Shown here one piece after another: positions 23,519 to 31,720 of a stretch of 64,000 nucleotides of DNA. A program made the translations under genes and the position numbers. This stretch comes from Propionispora vibrioides (lineage in GTDB: Bacteria > Bacillota > Negativicutes > Propionisporales > Propionisporaceae), in contig NZ_FODY01000004.1 in assembly GCF_900110485.1 (NCBI RefSeq), positions 124,001 to 188,000 on the forward strand. The letters are read 5' to 3'. The first letter of the stretch is position 1, and the number at the start of each line of letters is the position of its first letter. The notes under the pieces were generated by a model. That model saw only the letters and a program-made list of their open reading frames with translations. It was not told where the DNA came from and ran no database searches.

Positions 23519-24997
23519 TTATTGCTTCAGTGCTTTCAGACGGGGTCCCATAATTCGCTTATAGGCCTCTACGCCGGGTTGATCAAAACCGTCGACATTA
23601 GCCAGCTCACCTTCATAGGCAATGGAAAGAGCCAACAGATAGAGAATCTCCCCTAAATGGTAAGCATCCAGCTTCGGCAGGACAAAGGTCGCATTAAACC
23701 GATTTTCACTGATCAACGCCGCCGCGTTGGATTCCCGGGCTACATCCAGGGCCTGGCTGAGCCGTAAGCCGGAAATTTCCGACAGCTTAGCCGCCGAAGG
23801 GAATGCATCGGGAATGACCGGGTCATTTTCCCATTCGGCAATTTTGACAAATTGAACGACTTTGTCCTTCTTGCCTTCCTGGTGCTGCTGAGTCTGGGCA
23901 TGCATATCGGTCGTACCGACAGCCACAATCGGGGTGCGTCCGTAAAATACCTCCCCGCCTTCCCGGTCATAACGCTTGCCGAGTGACTCGGCCAATAGCT
24001 GTACATACCATTCAGCCAGCGACTTCAGGTAATCGGCATAAGGCATAAATACTTCCACATCCCGGTCATGATTAACGGCAGCCAGATATTTTAAGACTGC
24101 ATTCAGCATAGCCGGATTTTGCCAGATATCCGGTGTCCGGCAAACTTCATCCATATCTTTGGCGCCAGCCAGGAAAGCATCAATATCAACACCCAGGCAA
24201 ACCGCCGTAACCAAGCCCACTTCCGAAAAAATGCTAAACCGACCACCTACGCCATCGGGTATGCTAAAGGTATTCCAACCCTGTTCATCGGCCAGGCGTT
24301 TTAACAGCGTCGCCTTGTCGCCGCCGGCCGGATCGGTTACAGCAACAACTTCTACCTCCATGCCGGGTTCCTGTTTTAACGCTTCATAAACAACCATGAA
24401 GGTTGACATGGTATCCAGCGTACCGCCTGATTTGGACATAACGATCAAGAGCACTTTATAGGGAGTCGTTTCGCCATGCACTTTTTTGATCTGGGCCTCG
24501 GTCCTCAACTGCTGGATCATATCCGTAGTACGGCGTGCATCAATATTGTTACCGTTAAAGTACAGCTTCGGATAACCGTTGCGTTCTTTCTGCGACTTGC
24601 TGTTCCAAAACTCACCGGCACAGGCATCAAAGAATACTTTGTTGCCCAGGAAAGAACCGCCAATCCCGAAGGATACCACGCTGTCTACCTTGTAGCGTAA
24701 GGACTCGCCAAAGTCCTTTAGTCGCTTAATCGAAGCCGGTGAGTTTAAATTACCTTCCACCACATAGGGTAGTTGAGAAAATAACACCCGTTCCGGCGCA
24801 CCATCCTTCGACAGATGGCCCCGCACTTCACCGGTAGCCCGCATATGCTCCACCGCCCGGTGAGCCAGACGAATCCGGTCGGCCAACGCCTCAATATCGG
24901 CGTCGGATACTTTTCCTGCTCCATACAGATTTTCATAATCAAAGACAAACCCGGAGTTTAATTTCAGACAGCCTTTTGTTGCGGACACATCCATCAT
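23519..24997 (-). CDS. pgi: Glucose-6-phosphate isomerase
   Basis: About 492 residues. Conserved parts are SVVSFGIGGSFLGNKVFFDA (substrate phosphate loop), IVMSKSGGTLDTM, the SIPDGVGGRFSIFSEVGLV active-site stretch and GTTDMHAQTQQHQEGKKDK. It interconverts glucose-6-phosphate and fructose-6-phosphate in the cytoplasm and links glycolysis to the sugar-nucleotide genes next to it. The start is uncertain: GAGAGG is followed by ATG 24997, ATG 24994 and GTG 24988, and an upstream GTG at 25024 overlaps galU. It follows galU closely and ends at a terminator. Confidence 0.96.
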   Translation of the reverse strand: MMDVSATKGCLKLNSGFVFDYENLYGAGKVSDADIEALADRIRLAHRAVEHMRATGEVRGHLSKDGAPERVLFSQLPYVVEGNLNSPASIKRLKDFGESLRYKVDSVVSFGIGGSFLGNKVFFDACAGEFWNSKSQKERNGYPKLYFNGNNIDARRTTDMIQQLRTEAQIKKVHGETTPYKVLLIVMSKSGGTLDTMSTFMVVYEALKQEPGMEVEVVAVTDPAGGDKATLLKRLADEQGWNTFSIPDGVGGRFSIFSEVGLVTAVCLGVDIDAFLAGAKDMDEVCRTPDIWQNPAMLNAVLKYLAAVNHDRDVEVFMPYADYLKSLAEWYVQLLAESLGKRYDREGGEVFYGRTPIVAVGTTDMHAQTQQHQEGKKDKVVQFVKIAEWENDPVIPDAFPSAAKLSEISGLRLSQALDVARESNAAALISENRFNATFVLPKLDAYHLGEILYLLALSIAYEGELANVDGFDQPGVEAYKRIMGPRLKALKQ

Positions 24998-25013
24998 CCT
25001 CTCATCTATTATG

Positions 25014-25919
25014 CTAATCTTCACAATCGCCGGTTAGCACCGGTCCTATGGTTTTTGCTAAATAACGTAAAAAAGGTTCCCGCAAGTCGGCCCGTTTCAG
25101 GGCAAACTCGACTGTGGCCTCCAAATATCCCTGCTTGTCACCGATATCGTACCGCCTCCCCTCAAAGTGATAGGCATATACATCCTTTTGAACCGCCAAT
25201 TGTCGCAGCGCATCGGTCAACTGAATTTCACCGCCGCTGCCGGGCGGAGTATTTTCCAAAAGGGAGAAAATTTCGGGTTCAATGATATAGCGTCCCAGTA
25301 CAGCCAGCCGTGAAGGAGCCTGATTAAGGGTTGGTTTTTCTACCAGATCGACAGCCCGGTACAGATGGTGCTTAATCAGCTCCGGCTTGACGATGCCATA
25401 GCTGGACACCTTGGCGGGCGCCACCTCCTGGACTCCCAGGATGCTGCCAGGCCGGTCTTCATATACATCAATGAGCTGCTTTAGACAGGGGACTGCAGAA
25501 TCAATAATATCGTCACCTAAGAGGACCGCAAAGGGTTCCTGCCCGACAAATTGCTTGGCGCAGAGGACGGCATGGCCCAGTCCCCGCGCTTCCTTTTGCC
25601 GCACATAGTGGATGGTGACGGCCGACAGCTCCTCGATCATCCCGAGAAGGTCATATTTCCCCTGCTCTTTGAGCGTCATTTCCAGTTCCACCGCCCGGTC
25701 GAAGTGATCTTCAATCGCCCGCTTATTGCGGCCGGTAATAATCAGAATCTCTTCAATACCTGACTGCACCGCTTCTTCAATAATATACTGAATAGCCGGT
25801 TTATCAACAATCGGCAACATTTCCTTCGGCTGCGCCTTGGTGGCCGGCAAAAAGCGGGTTCCCAGCCCCGCCGCCGGAATCACAGCTTTCCGTATTTTAC
25901 TCTTATGTGTGTTTGGCAT
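25014..25919 (-). CDS. galU: UTP-glucose-1-phosphate uridylyltransferase
   Basis: 301 residues. The nucleotidyltransferase start KAVIPAAGLGTRFLPATKAQ is followed by KEMLPIVDKPAIQYIIEEAV, the LLGDDII acidic site and VEKPTLNQAPSRLAVLGRYI. It makes UDP-glucose from glucose-1-phosphate and UTP, the precursor for Ugd (60985-62304) and for glycan transferases. AAGGTGG precedes the ATG. It overlaps or abuts pgi downstream. The 224 bases upstream (25920-26143) show no gene; a CCAACTGGTTGG dyad near 26095-26106 may terminate the YdcF gene. Confidence 0.97.
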   Translation of the reverse strand: MPNTHKSKIRKAVIPAAGLGTRFLPATKAQPKEMLPIVDKPAIQYIIEEAVQSGIEEILIITGRNKRAIEDHFDRAVELEMTLKEQGKYDLLGMIEELSAVTIHYVRQKEARGLGHAVLCAKQFVGQEPFAVLLGDDIIDSAVPCLKQLIDVYEDRPGSILGVQEVAPAKVSSYGIVKPELIKHHLYRAVDLVEKPTLNQAPSRLAVLGRYIIEPEIFSLLENTPPGSGGEIQLTDALRQLAVQKDVYAYHFEGRRYDIGDKQGYLEATVEFALKRADLREPFLRYLAKTIGPVLTGDCED

Positions 25920-26143
25920 AGCTACACCACCTTGTATTCATTATCCCCGGGGATATACTACTCTAACCTTACTTTCTAATCCGGTCAGGGTACTAGGCTT
26001 AATAGACGAAGAGGCCCGGCTTCTACCTCGGACATCAGAATGTACTTTTTAATGTATTTAAAAAACAATTCGCCCATTTACTGAAAAATCCTGCCAACCA
26101 GTTGGTAAAAACCGGGTTAAATTATTCACAAGCGGGCTGCTGG

Positions 26144-26899
26144 CTACCGGAGTTTTACCGCTGCAATACCCAGATATTCATGGATGGCGATATAGGAACT
26201 ACGCAGGCCATCGGCTGACGGCACCAGCTTATTCAGGTAAACGGAATTGCCGCCGATACTGACCCAATAGTCTGAGGGATAGGGAGTAACGTCAACACCC
26301 TCCTGGGCAAAATTGAGCACCGATCGCTCCATGTGAAAAGCCGAAGTTACCAGAATAGGATGCCTAAAGCCCTGGGTTTCCAAAATTTCCCGGACATTGC
26401 GGGCATTCTGTTCGGTATTCAGACTGGTGTCGTCAATAAAAACTTCATTTGCCGGGACACCGATGCCGGTAAGAATGCGCTTGCCAATAACCGCCTCCCG
26501 GCCGGAATCATCAAATACCTGTCCACCGGACAGGATCACCGGTATTCCCAGTCTTTTTTGCAGCCTGGCGGCGGTCAGCAGACGGTTGGCCGCATTACCG
26601 CTAAGCTGTCCCGTTCCGTCAATGTCAGGCGTGCCAAAGGTTGCACCGCCTCCCAGCATAACAATCACGTCACCGGCAGGGTTTTCCGGCGGCACAAACC
26701 GTGCTTCCAATGTTCTGACCAGCAAATCGCCTACATAGGGAGTCGACAGCAAATAAAACACAAATGTCAACAAGCCTAACCACTTGGCTATTCGTTCCCG
26801 CTTTCTAGCTAAATGAACGGTCATACACAGCAGGGCAACAATAAAAATTCCCGGCGGCATGATAAAACTTACCAAAAATTTGTAAATATATATAAACAA
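26144..26899 (-). CDS. YdcF family (DUF218) membrane protein
   Basis: 251 residues, start TTG 26899 with GAGGG 7 bases before it. Two N-terminal transmembrane helices (ending IFIVALLCMTVHLARKRERI, then WLGLLTFVFYLLSTPYVGDLL) precede a DUF218 domain: DVIVMLGGGATFG, IPVILSGGQVFDDSGRE, TSLNTEQNARNVREI and PILVTSAFHMERSV. This is the ElyC/SanA/YdcF fold, tied in enterobacteria to envelope and polysaccharide integrity. The catalytic role is unknown. It follows a secreted protein gene on the same strand by 27 bases. Confidence 0.92.
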   Translation of the reverse strand: MFIYIYKFLVSFIMPPGIFIVALLCMTVHLARKRERIAKWLGLLTFVFYLLSTPYVGDLLVRTLEARFVPPENPAGDVIVMLGGGATFGTPDIDGTGQLSGNAANRLLTAARLQKRLGIPVILSGGQVFDDSGREAVIGKRILTGIGVPANEVFIDDTSLNTEQNARNVREILETQGFRHPILVTSAFHMERSVLNFAQEGVDVTPYPSDYWVSIGGNSVYLNKLVPSADGLRSSYIAIHEYLGIAAVKLR

Positions 26900-26926
26900 T
26901 GCTATACCCTCACATTTTCCCGGTCT

Positions 26927-27664
26927 TTACTGAAACCACAGAGTGTTCAGATTATCAGTGCCGTATTTTTGCCGGGCCAACTCCTTCACACCGGACAGTG
27001 TTTGCGGCAAGCCTTCTACACCGGCAGCGGACGAGTCGGTCAGCTTCCAGCCATCCCGCTTGCGGCTAAGAGTAAACTGCAGGGCCGCTATATTCTCGCC
27101 ATCTTTCAAATCCATACTGCCGGGAAGCTCCCGGGTATAGATGCAGAAGCCGGTTATCGTGGTGGAATCAGCGCTCCCAATATTCACATATCGCAGCGTA
27201 AAGTTGGTATAGCTGCCGAGCCAGTCCATAAATTGCTGGGGCAGCAGCCCCTTGGACTGACTATCCACGTCCTGCAGCTTCACCAAATCTTTTTGATTAA
27301 ACGCCTCCAGCCGTTTACCGAGCAAATAGATGGCTGTGCGCTCCGCATCCGATAAGGAACCGTTAAGATTCTCCATTGTTTTGATTTCAATCACTTTTCC
27401 CCACATCACTGACGTAAACATGTCCTCGCGAGGCCAAGCAATAAATTTGACTAACGTACCATCCTTGCGGTACTGATGCGGCAAATTAGTCGGCTGGTAC
27501 TTCACACCGTCATCACCGAGAATACCATAAAAACCGCCGGCCAGTTCCACATGAACAACCCGTCCGGTCCGCTGCAGTTCCGCATCCGCCGCCCAGGCCG
27601 GCACCGCAGCAACGATCACCAGTAGTATGACGAGCAAATAGAGGCTTGTACTTTTTATTTTCAT
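26927..27664 (-). CDS. Secreted hypothetical protein
   Basis: About 245 residues from ATG 27664, behind GAGGAGG. The signal peptide is clear: MKIKSTSLYLLVILLVIVAA then VPAWA-ADAEL. The mature part starts with a beta-rich region (RTGRVVHVELAGGFYGIL, then KYQPTNLPHQYRKDG) and continues with an alpha/beta region of about 120 residues with charged helices. No catalytic motif, Cys pairs or cell-wall binding repeats are recognisable. Probably periplasmic or extracellular and cotranscribed with the YdcF gene. Function unknown. Confidence 0.88.
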   Translation of the reverse strand: MKIKSTSLYLLVILLVIVAAVPAWAADAELQRTGRVVHVELAGGFYGILGDDGVKYQPTNLPHQYRKDGTLVKFIAWPREDMFTSVMWGKVIEIKTMENLNGSLSDAERTAIYLLGKRLEAFNQKDLVKLQDVDSQSKGLLPQQFMDWLGSYTNFTLRYVNIGSADSTTITGFCIYTRELPGSMDLKDGENIAALQFTLSRKRDGWKLTDSSAAGVEGLPQTLSGVKELARQKYGTDNLNTLWFQ

Positions 27665-27721
27665 CCCGTTCCTCCTCACCATTCCATTCTACCTTATTAT
27701 ACCAAGTTCTTGCCGCAAAAC

Positions 27722-27755
27722 AAAATAAAAGAACAGATAGAGGTTCTCCCCTATC
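27722..27755 (-). terminator. Terminator of the phosphohexomutase gene
   Basis: A stem GATAGAGG/CCCCTATC (27736-27743 with 27748-27755) overlaps the stop codon. The minus strand continues TGTTCTTTTATTTTG. Confidence 0.7.
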
Positions 27756-29121
27756 CGTTAATGATCGCCAGCAGCTCTTCTGTCTTTTGCTGCATCAGCG
27801 CTGCGTCACCCCGTGATTCCACGTTCAGCCTAAGCAGTGGTTCGGTATTTGATAAGCGGACATTGAACCGCCATGTTTTATATTCAATGCTGAGTCCGTC
27901 GATATTATCCACCCGCACCGCCCCCGGTGCACACAGCGCCTCCAGTTTGGCAAGAACAGCCGGCCCGTCGGCCACCCGGCTGTTGATTTCACCACTGGCC
28001 GGATAACGTTCAATCCGTTCGGCCAGCAGCGCACTCAAAGGGTTGCCGCTACAGCAAAGAATCTCCAGTACCAGTAGCCACGGTATCATCCCGCTGTCAC
28101 AGTAAAAGAAATCCTTAAAGTAATGATGGGCTGACATTTCCCCACCATAGACGGCCTCCTCCTGCCGCATCCGGTCTTTAATAAAGACATGACCTGTTTT
28201 GCAGGGCAGCGGAATCCCCCCGGCCGCCTTTACCACTTCCACTGTATTCCAGGTCAATCGCGGATCATAAAGAATTTTCGCGCCTGAATGCCGCTTTAAA
28301 AAAACTTGGGCCAAAAAACCGACAATATAGTAGCCTTCGATAAAATTCCCCTGTTCATCAAAGAAAAAGCAACGGTCAAAATCCCCGTCCCAGGCAATCC
28401 CCACATCGGCACCAGCCTGTCTGACCGCCTGCGCCGTAGCTTCCCGATTGTCCGGCAGCAGCGGGTTGGGGACACCTTGCGGAAAGTTGCCGTCCGGCTC
28501 ATGGTTAATTTTAATAAATTGAAAAGGCAGATATTTTCCCAGCGCATCAAGCACACCACCGGCACCACCGTTTCCTGCGTTGACTACCACCTTCAGCGGC
28601 TTTAACGCAGCCCTGTCGATATAGGTAAGCAGGTGCTGTACATAGTCATTCATAATATCAATAACCGTCACCGAACCAGGCTTGCCGGTATATTGTTTAC
28701 TTACCGTACCAGTTACTACCCGTTCTTCAATCTCACGCAGCCCGTTTTCCGCACCGACAGGCCGTGACTCGTGACCTACCAGTTTCATGCCGTTATAGTC
28801 TTTGGGGTTGTGGCTGGCTGTAATCATGAGACCGCCGTCCAGTTTAAGATGGCTGACGACAAAATAAATTTGTTCCGTTCCGCACAGGCCGATATCCAGC
28901 ACATCACAGCCCCGTTCTGTCAGGCCCCTCACCAGGGCATCACGAAACGCCGGCCCGGTCAACCGGATATCATAACCCACTGCCACTTTTTTCGCGCCCA
29001 ATACGTCCACATAGGCTTTACCGATGCGATAGACAACTTCCTCATTCAATTCATCGGGCACTCTGCCCCGGATATCGTAAGCCTTAAAGGCTTTGCGACT
29101 TATTAGCAAACCACATCCCAC
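27751..29121 (-). CDS. Phosphomannomutase/phosphoglucomutase
   Basis: About 456 residues. Family motifs in order: KAYDIRGRVP start, phosphoserine loop MITASHNPKDYNGMK, metal site AWDGDFDRCFFFD, sugar loop YGGEMSAHHYF and a C-terminal phosphate-binding segment RLSNTEPLLRLNVESRG. The enzyme swaps the phosphate between C6 and C1 of mannose or glucose and so feeds both ManC and GalU. The start is uncertain: GTG 29121 abuts AGGAG, while TTG 29109 has better spacing. It lies 12 bases after manC, clearly one operon with it. Confidence 0.95.
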   Translation of the reverse strand: MGCGLLISRKAFKAYDIRGRVPDELNEEVVYRIGKAYVDVLGAKKVAVGYDIRLTGPAFRDALVRGLTERGCDVLDIGLCGTEQIYFVVSHLKLDGGLMITASHNPKDYNGMKLVGHESRPVGAENGLREIEERVVTGTVSKQYTGKPGSVTVIDIMNDYVQHLLTYIDRAALKPLKVVVNAGNGGAGGVLDALGKYLPFQFIKINHEPDGNFPQGVPNPLLPDNREATAQAVRQAGADVGIAWDGDFDRCFFFDEQGNFIEGYYIVGFLAQVFLKRHSGAKILYDPRLTWNTVEVVKAAGGIPLPCKTGHVFIKDRMRQEEAVYGGEMSAHHYFKDFFYCDSGMIPWLLVLEILCCSGNPLSALLAERIERYPASGEINSRVADGPAVLAKLEALCAPGAVRVDNIDGLSIEYKTWRFNVRLSNTEPLLRLNVESRGDAALMQQKTEELLAIING

Positions 29122-29133
29122 TCCTTCTATCCA

Positions 29134-30516
29134 TTAACAACGTCCGTACTTATCCTCAAAACGAACAATATCGTCCTCTTCCAGATAGCAGCCGTTCTGC
29201 ACCTCGATAATTTCCAGCAGTACCCTACCGGGGTTTTCCATATAGTGTTTAGCGCACTGGGGCACGAAAATGCTTTTATTCTCCGGTACCATATATTCCT
29301 GTCCGTCGATATGCACTTTGGCCGTACCACTAATGACCACCCAGTGTTCGCTGCGGTGGTAATGCATCTGCAGACTAAGCCGCTGTCCGGGATTGACGGT
29401 GATTTTTTTTATTTTATAGCCAGGGCCTTCACCCAGCACCGTCCAGCTTCCCCATGGCCGGTAGCCAGTAGTATGCTCTTCCGCTTCCCGGCGACCCTTT
29501 TCCTTGAGTACATTGACCAGTTCTTTCACTTGCTGTGACTCGCCCCGTTTAGCTACTACAATGACATCATCGGTTTCCACAATCAGAAGGTCTTCCAGGC
29601 CAATGCCGGCGATCAGGCGGCTACGTCCCATCATCAATGTATTGCTGCAAGCAAGCGGCAGGCAATCACCCTGCAGGGCATTGCCGTCGGCATCCTTATC
29701 CAATACATCATAGATGGCATCCCAGGAGCCAATGTCATTCCAGTACGCTGTAAAGGGCAGCATCACTACCTGCTGCGATTTTTCCGCTACGGCATAGTCG
29801 ATGGAAATGCCGGGCATGCTTTCAAACTCCGCCAAAAGCAGTTCTAACGGCTGCTGGCTTAAAGCAAATATCTCCGGTTGGAATTTCTGCAGTTCCTGTT
29901 GAAAAGTGCCGACAGTAAAGCCAAACATGCCGGAATTCCAATAGTAATTGCCGGCTGCCAGATATTGTTCAGCAGTCTCCTTATCAGGTTTCTCCTTAAA
30001 GGAACTGACCTTAAACCCGGCCTCATAAGGCTCACCGGCCTGAATATAGCCGTAACCCGTTTCGGCCTGCTGCGGTTTGATCCCACAGGTTACCACATGC
30101 CCTTTCGTTGCCAGCTTTTCTACCTGACGCACCGTCTCCACAAAGAGCCCTACAGGCCGGATAATATGGTCGGAAGGCGTGACGAACAGCACTTCCGTTG
30201 GGTCAACTCCCAATTCTTCCCCGCAATAGTTGGCCGCCAGGGCAATGGCCGGCGCCGTATTGCGTCCTACCGGTTCCAGTACGACATGGGCCGCTTCGGC
30301 ACCACAGGCAAACAGCTCATTTTTTACATGATGGACATATTCTTTATTGGTAACCACAACAATATCCGCCGGTTTAACCAGCGGCAGAAAACGCTGAACC
30401 GTCTGCGTAAATAAAGATTCCTTACCTTCCAGCTTCAAAAACTGTTTCGGATACTTTGTCCGTGATAAAGGGAACAACCGGGTTCCCCCGCCACCGGCTA
30501 ATATGATAATCTTCAT
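29134..30516 (-). CDS. manC: Mannose-1-phosphate guanylyltransferase/mannose-6-phosphate isomerase
   Basis: 460 residues in two domains. The N-terminal nucleotidyltransferase (1 to about 340) starts IILAGGGGTRLFPLSRTKYP with KQFLKL, and has TPSDHI and FKEKPDKETAEQYL. The C-terminal cupin (about 350-460) has RPWGSWTVLGEGPGYKIK, the LSLQMHYHRSEHWVV metal site and FVPQCAKHYMENPG. It makes GDP-mannose. Together with the downstream phosphohexomutase this is the complete route from fructose-6-phosphate. Confidence 0.96.
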   Translation of the reverse strand: MKIIILAGGGGTRLFPLSRTKYPKQFLKLEGKESLFTQTVQRFLPLVKPADIVVVTNKEYVHHVKNELFACGAEAAHVVLEPVGRNTAPAIALAANYCGEELGVDPTEVLFVTPSDHIIRPVGLFVETVRQVEKLATKGHVVTCGIKPQQAETGYGYIQAGEPYEAGFKVSSFKEKPDKETAEQYLAAGNYYWNSGMFGFTVGTFQQELQKFQPEIFALSQQPLELLLAEFESMPGISIDYAVAEKSQQVVMLPFTAYWNDIGSWDAIYDVLDKDADGNALQGDCLPLACSNTLMMGRSRLIAGIGLEDLLIVETDDVIVVAKRGESQQVKELVNVLKEKGRREAEEHTTGYRPWGSWTVLGEGPGYKIKKITVNPGQRLSLQMHYHRSEHWVVISGTAKVHIDGQEYMVPENKSIFVPQCAKHYMENPGRVLLEIIEVQNGCYLEEDDIVRFEDKYGRC

Positions 30517-30544
30517 TGGTTTTATACCCTCGCTTCCCGTTCCG

Positions 30545-31390
30545 TTATACCTTTCTGTTCAGTTCTAGTTGTATGTACTCAGCCAAAGCCTCTTGCCAGG
30601 AACGCATGGGATCGCCTACCGTCATGCGCAGCATGTAGTTATCCAGCACGGAATAGGCCGGCCGTTTCGCCGGCCGGGGAAATTCAGCCGTAGTGACCGG
30701 CAGTACCTGAACCTGCTTCCCGGCCTGCCGGAATATTTCGCAGGCAAAATCGTACCAGGAACACTGGCCCTGGCACGAAGCATGATAGGTCCCATAGGCA
30801 TCGCTGTCTAAGAGACGATAGATCGCCCGCGCCACATCTACCGTAGAGGTAGGTGTGCCCACCTGATCGGCCACTACCCTTAATGTATGCTGCTTTTCCG
30901 CCAACTGCAGCATGGTCCGGACAAAATTCTTTCCCTCGCCATACAGCCATGCTGTCCGGACAACATAATGACGGCCGAGAATTTGCCGCACCAGTTCTTC
31001 TCCCTGCCATTTTGTCTGACCATATACCGTCTGAGGATTAACGGAATCAAACTCCCGGTATAAACCCTGCTTCGTACCGTCAAAGACATAATCAGTACTG
31101 ACATAGACCAGCCGCGCCCCTGTCTCTAGGCAACCAGCCGCCATGTTCTGTGCCCCAACGGCGTTCACCTGGAAAGCTCCGTCCTCATCAGACTCGGCTC
31201 CGTCTACATTGGTGTAGGCCGCGCAATGAATCACAGCATCAGGTTTAACCTCCCGCAAGCAAGAAGAAACCTGCCAGGCATCGGTGATATCCAAATCCTC
31301 TCGTCCGGCTAATATTAAATCGTGCTCACCGCTCTGTTTCGCCACCTCAATGCCAAGCTGTCCCTTGGCACCGGTAACCAGTATTTTCAT
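30545..31390 (-). CDS. rfbD: dTDP-4-dehydrorhamnose reductase
   Basis: 281 residues. NADPH loop KILVTGAKGQLG, then VIHCAAYTNVDGAESDE, the catalytic VYVSTDYVFDG segment and YGQTKWQGEELV (Tyr-Lys pair). It performs the last step of dTDP-L-rhamnose synthesis. GGAAAGG precedes the ATG. The other three rhamnose genes (34044-36578) lie 3 kb away beyond an inserted LTA-synthase-like gene. The 330 bases upstream carry a 17-bp dyad and a decayed rfbC copy, so rfbC-rfbD were once adjacent here. Confidence 0.96.
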   Translation of the reverse strand: MKILVTGAKGQLGIEVAKQSGEHDLILAGREDLDITDAWQVSSCLREVKPDAVIHCAAYTNVDGAESDEDGAFQVNAVGAQNMAAGCLETGARLVYVSTDYVFDGTKQGLYREFDSVNPQTVYGQTKWQGEELVRQILGRHYVVRTAWLYGEGKNFVRTMLQLAEKQHTLRVVADQVGTPTSTVDVARAIYRLLDSDAYGTYHASCQGQCSWYDFACEIFRQAGKQVQVLPVTTAEFPRPAKRPAYSVLDNYMLRMTVGDPMRSWQEALAEYIQLELNRKV

Positions 31391-31446
31391 ATTTACTCTA
31401 TCCTTTCCAACTCATGTACCTATCATACCACAGGATAGTGGCTTCA

Positions 31447-31494
31447 ATAAATAGTGGAGAGGCAGTCCCCTAGAACCGCCTCTCCACTATTTAT
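31447..31494. repeat. Perfect 17-bp inverted repeat upstream of rfbD
   Basis: ATAAATAGTGGAGAGGC (31447-31463) is exactly complementary to 31478-31494, with a 14-base loop. There is no T-run on either side, so it is not a standard terminator. It sits between the rfbC remnant and rfbD, where it could be a small transposable remnant or a leader hairpin. Confidence 0.6.
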
Positions 31495-31499
31495 ATGCC

Positions 31500-31710
31500 G
31501 GAAGTCTTTCAGCCGCCATATCCCTCAGCATGGATATACTTTATCCTTTACTGAAAAAATGACCTCCTACAGCGGCCAGTCAATCCCATATTAGGATCGT
31601 TCCAGAGAATACCACCTTCAATCGCAGGGATATATATTATCGGTACATTTAAAACCCATGGACAAATCCAGGCTAGAACCATAACTGACGATAACTTTCC
31701 CAGATAAATA
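31500..31710 (-). pseudogene. Decayed C-terminal fragment of a second rfbC
   Basis: The sequence aligns along its length with the 3' part of the intact rfbC (about 34075-34300): shared words include TGGATATACTTTATC, CGGCCAG, CAATCCCA, ATCGGTACATTTA, CCATGG-CAAATCC and CCATAACTG. About 35 bases are missing after the CGGTACATTTA word, and many substitutions and small indels break the frame. No start region remains. It directly precedes rfbD in transcription order, the natural rmlC-rmlD order. Confidence 0.85.
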
Positions 31711-31720
31711 GCTTACGCCC

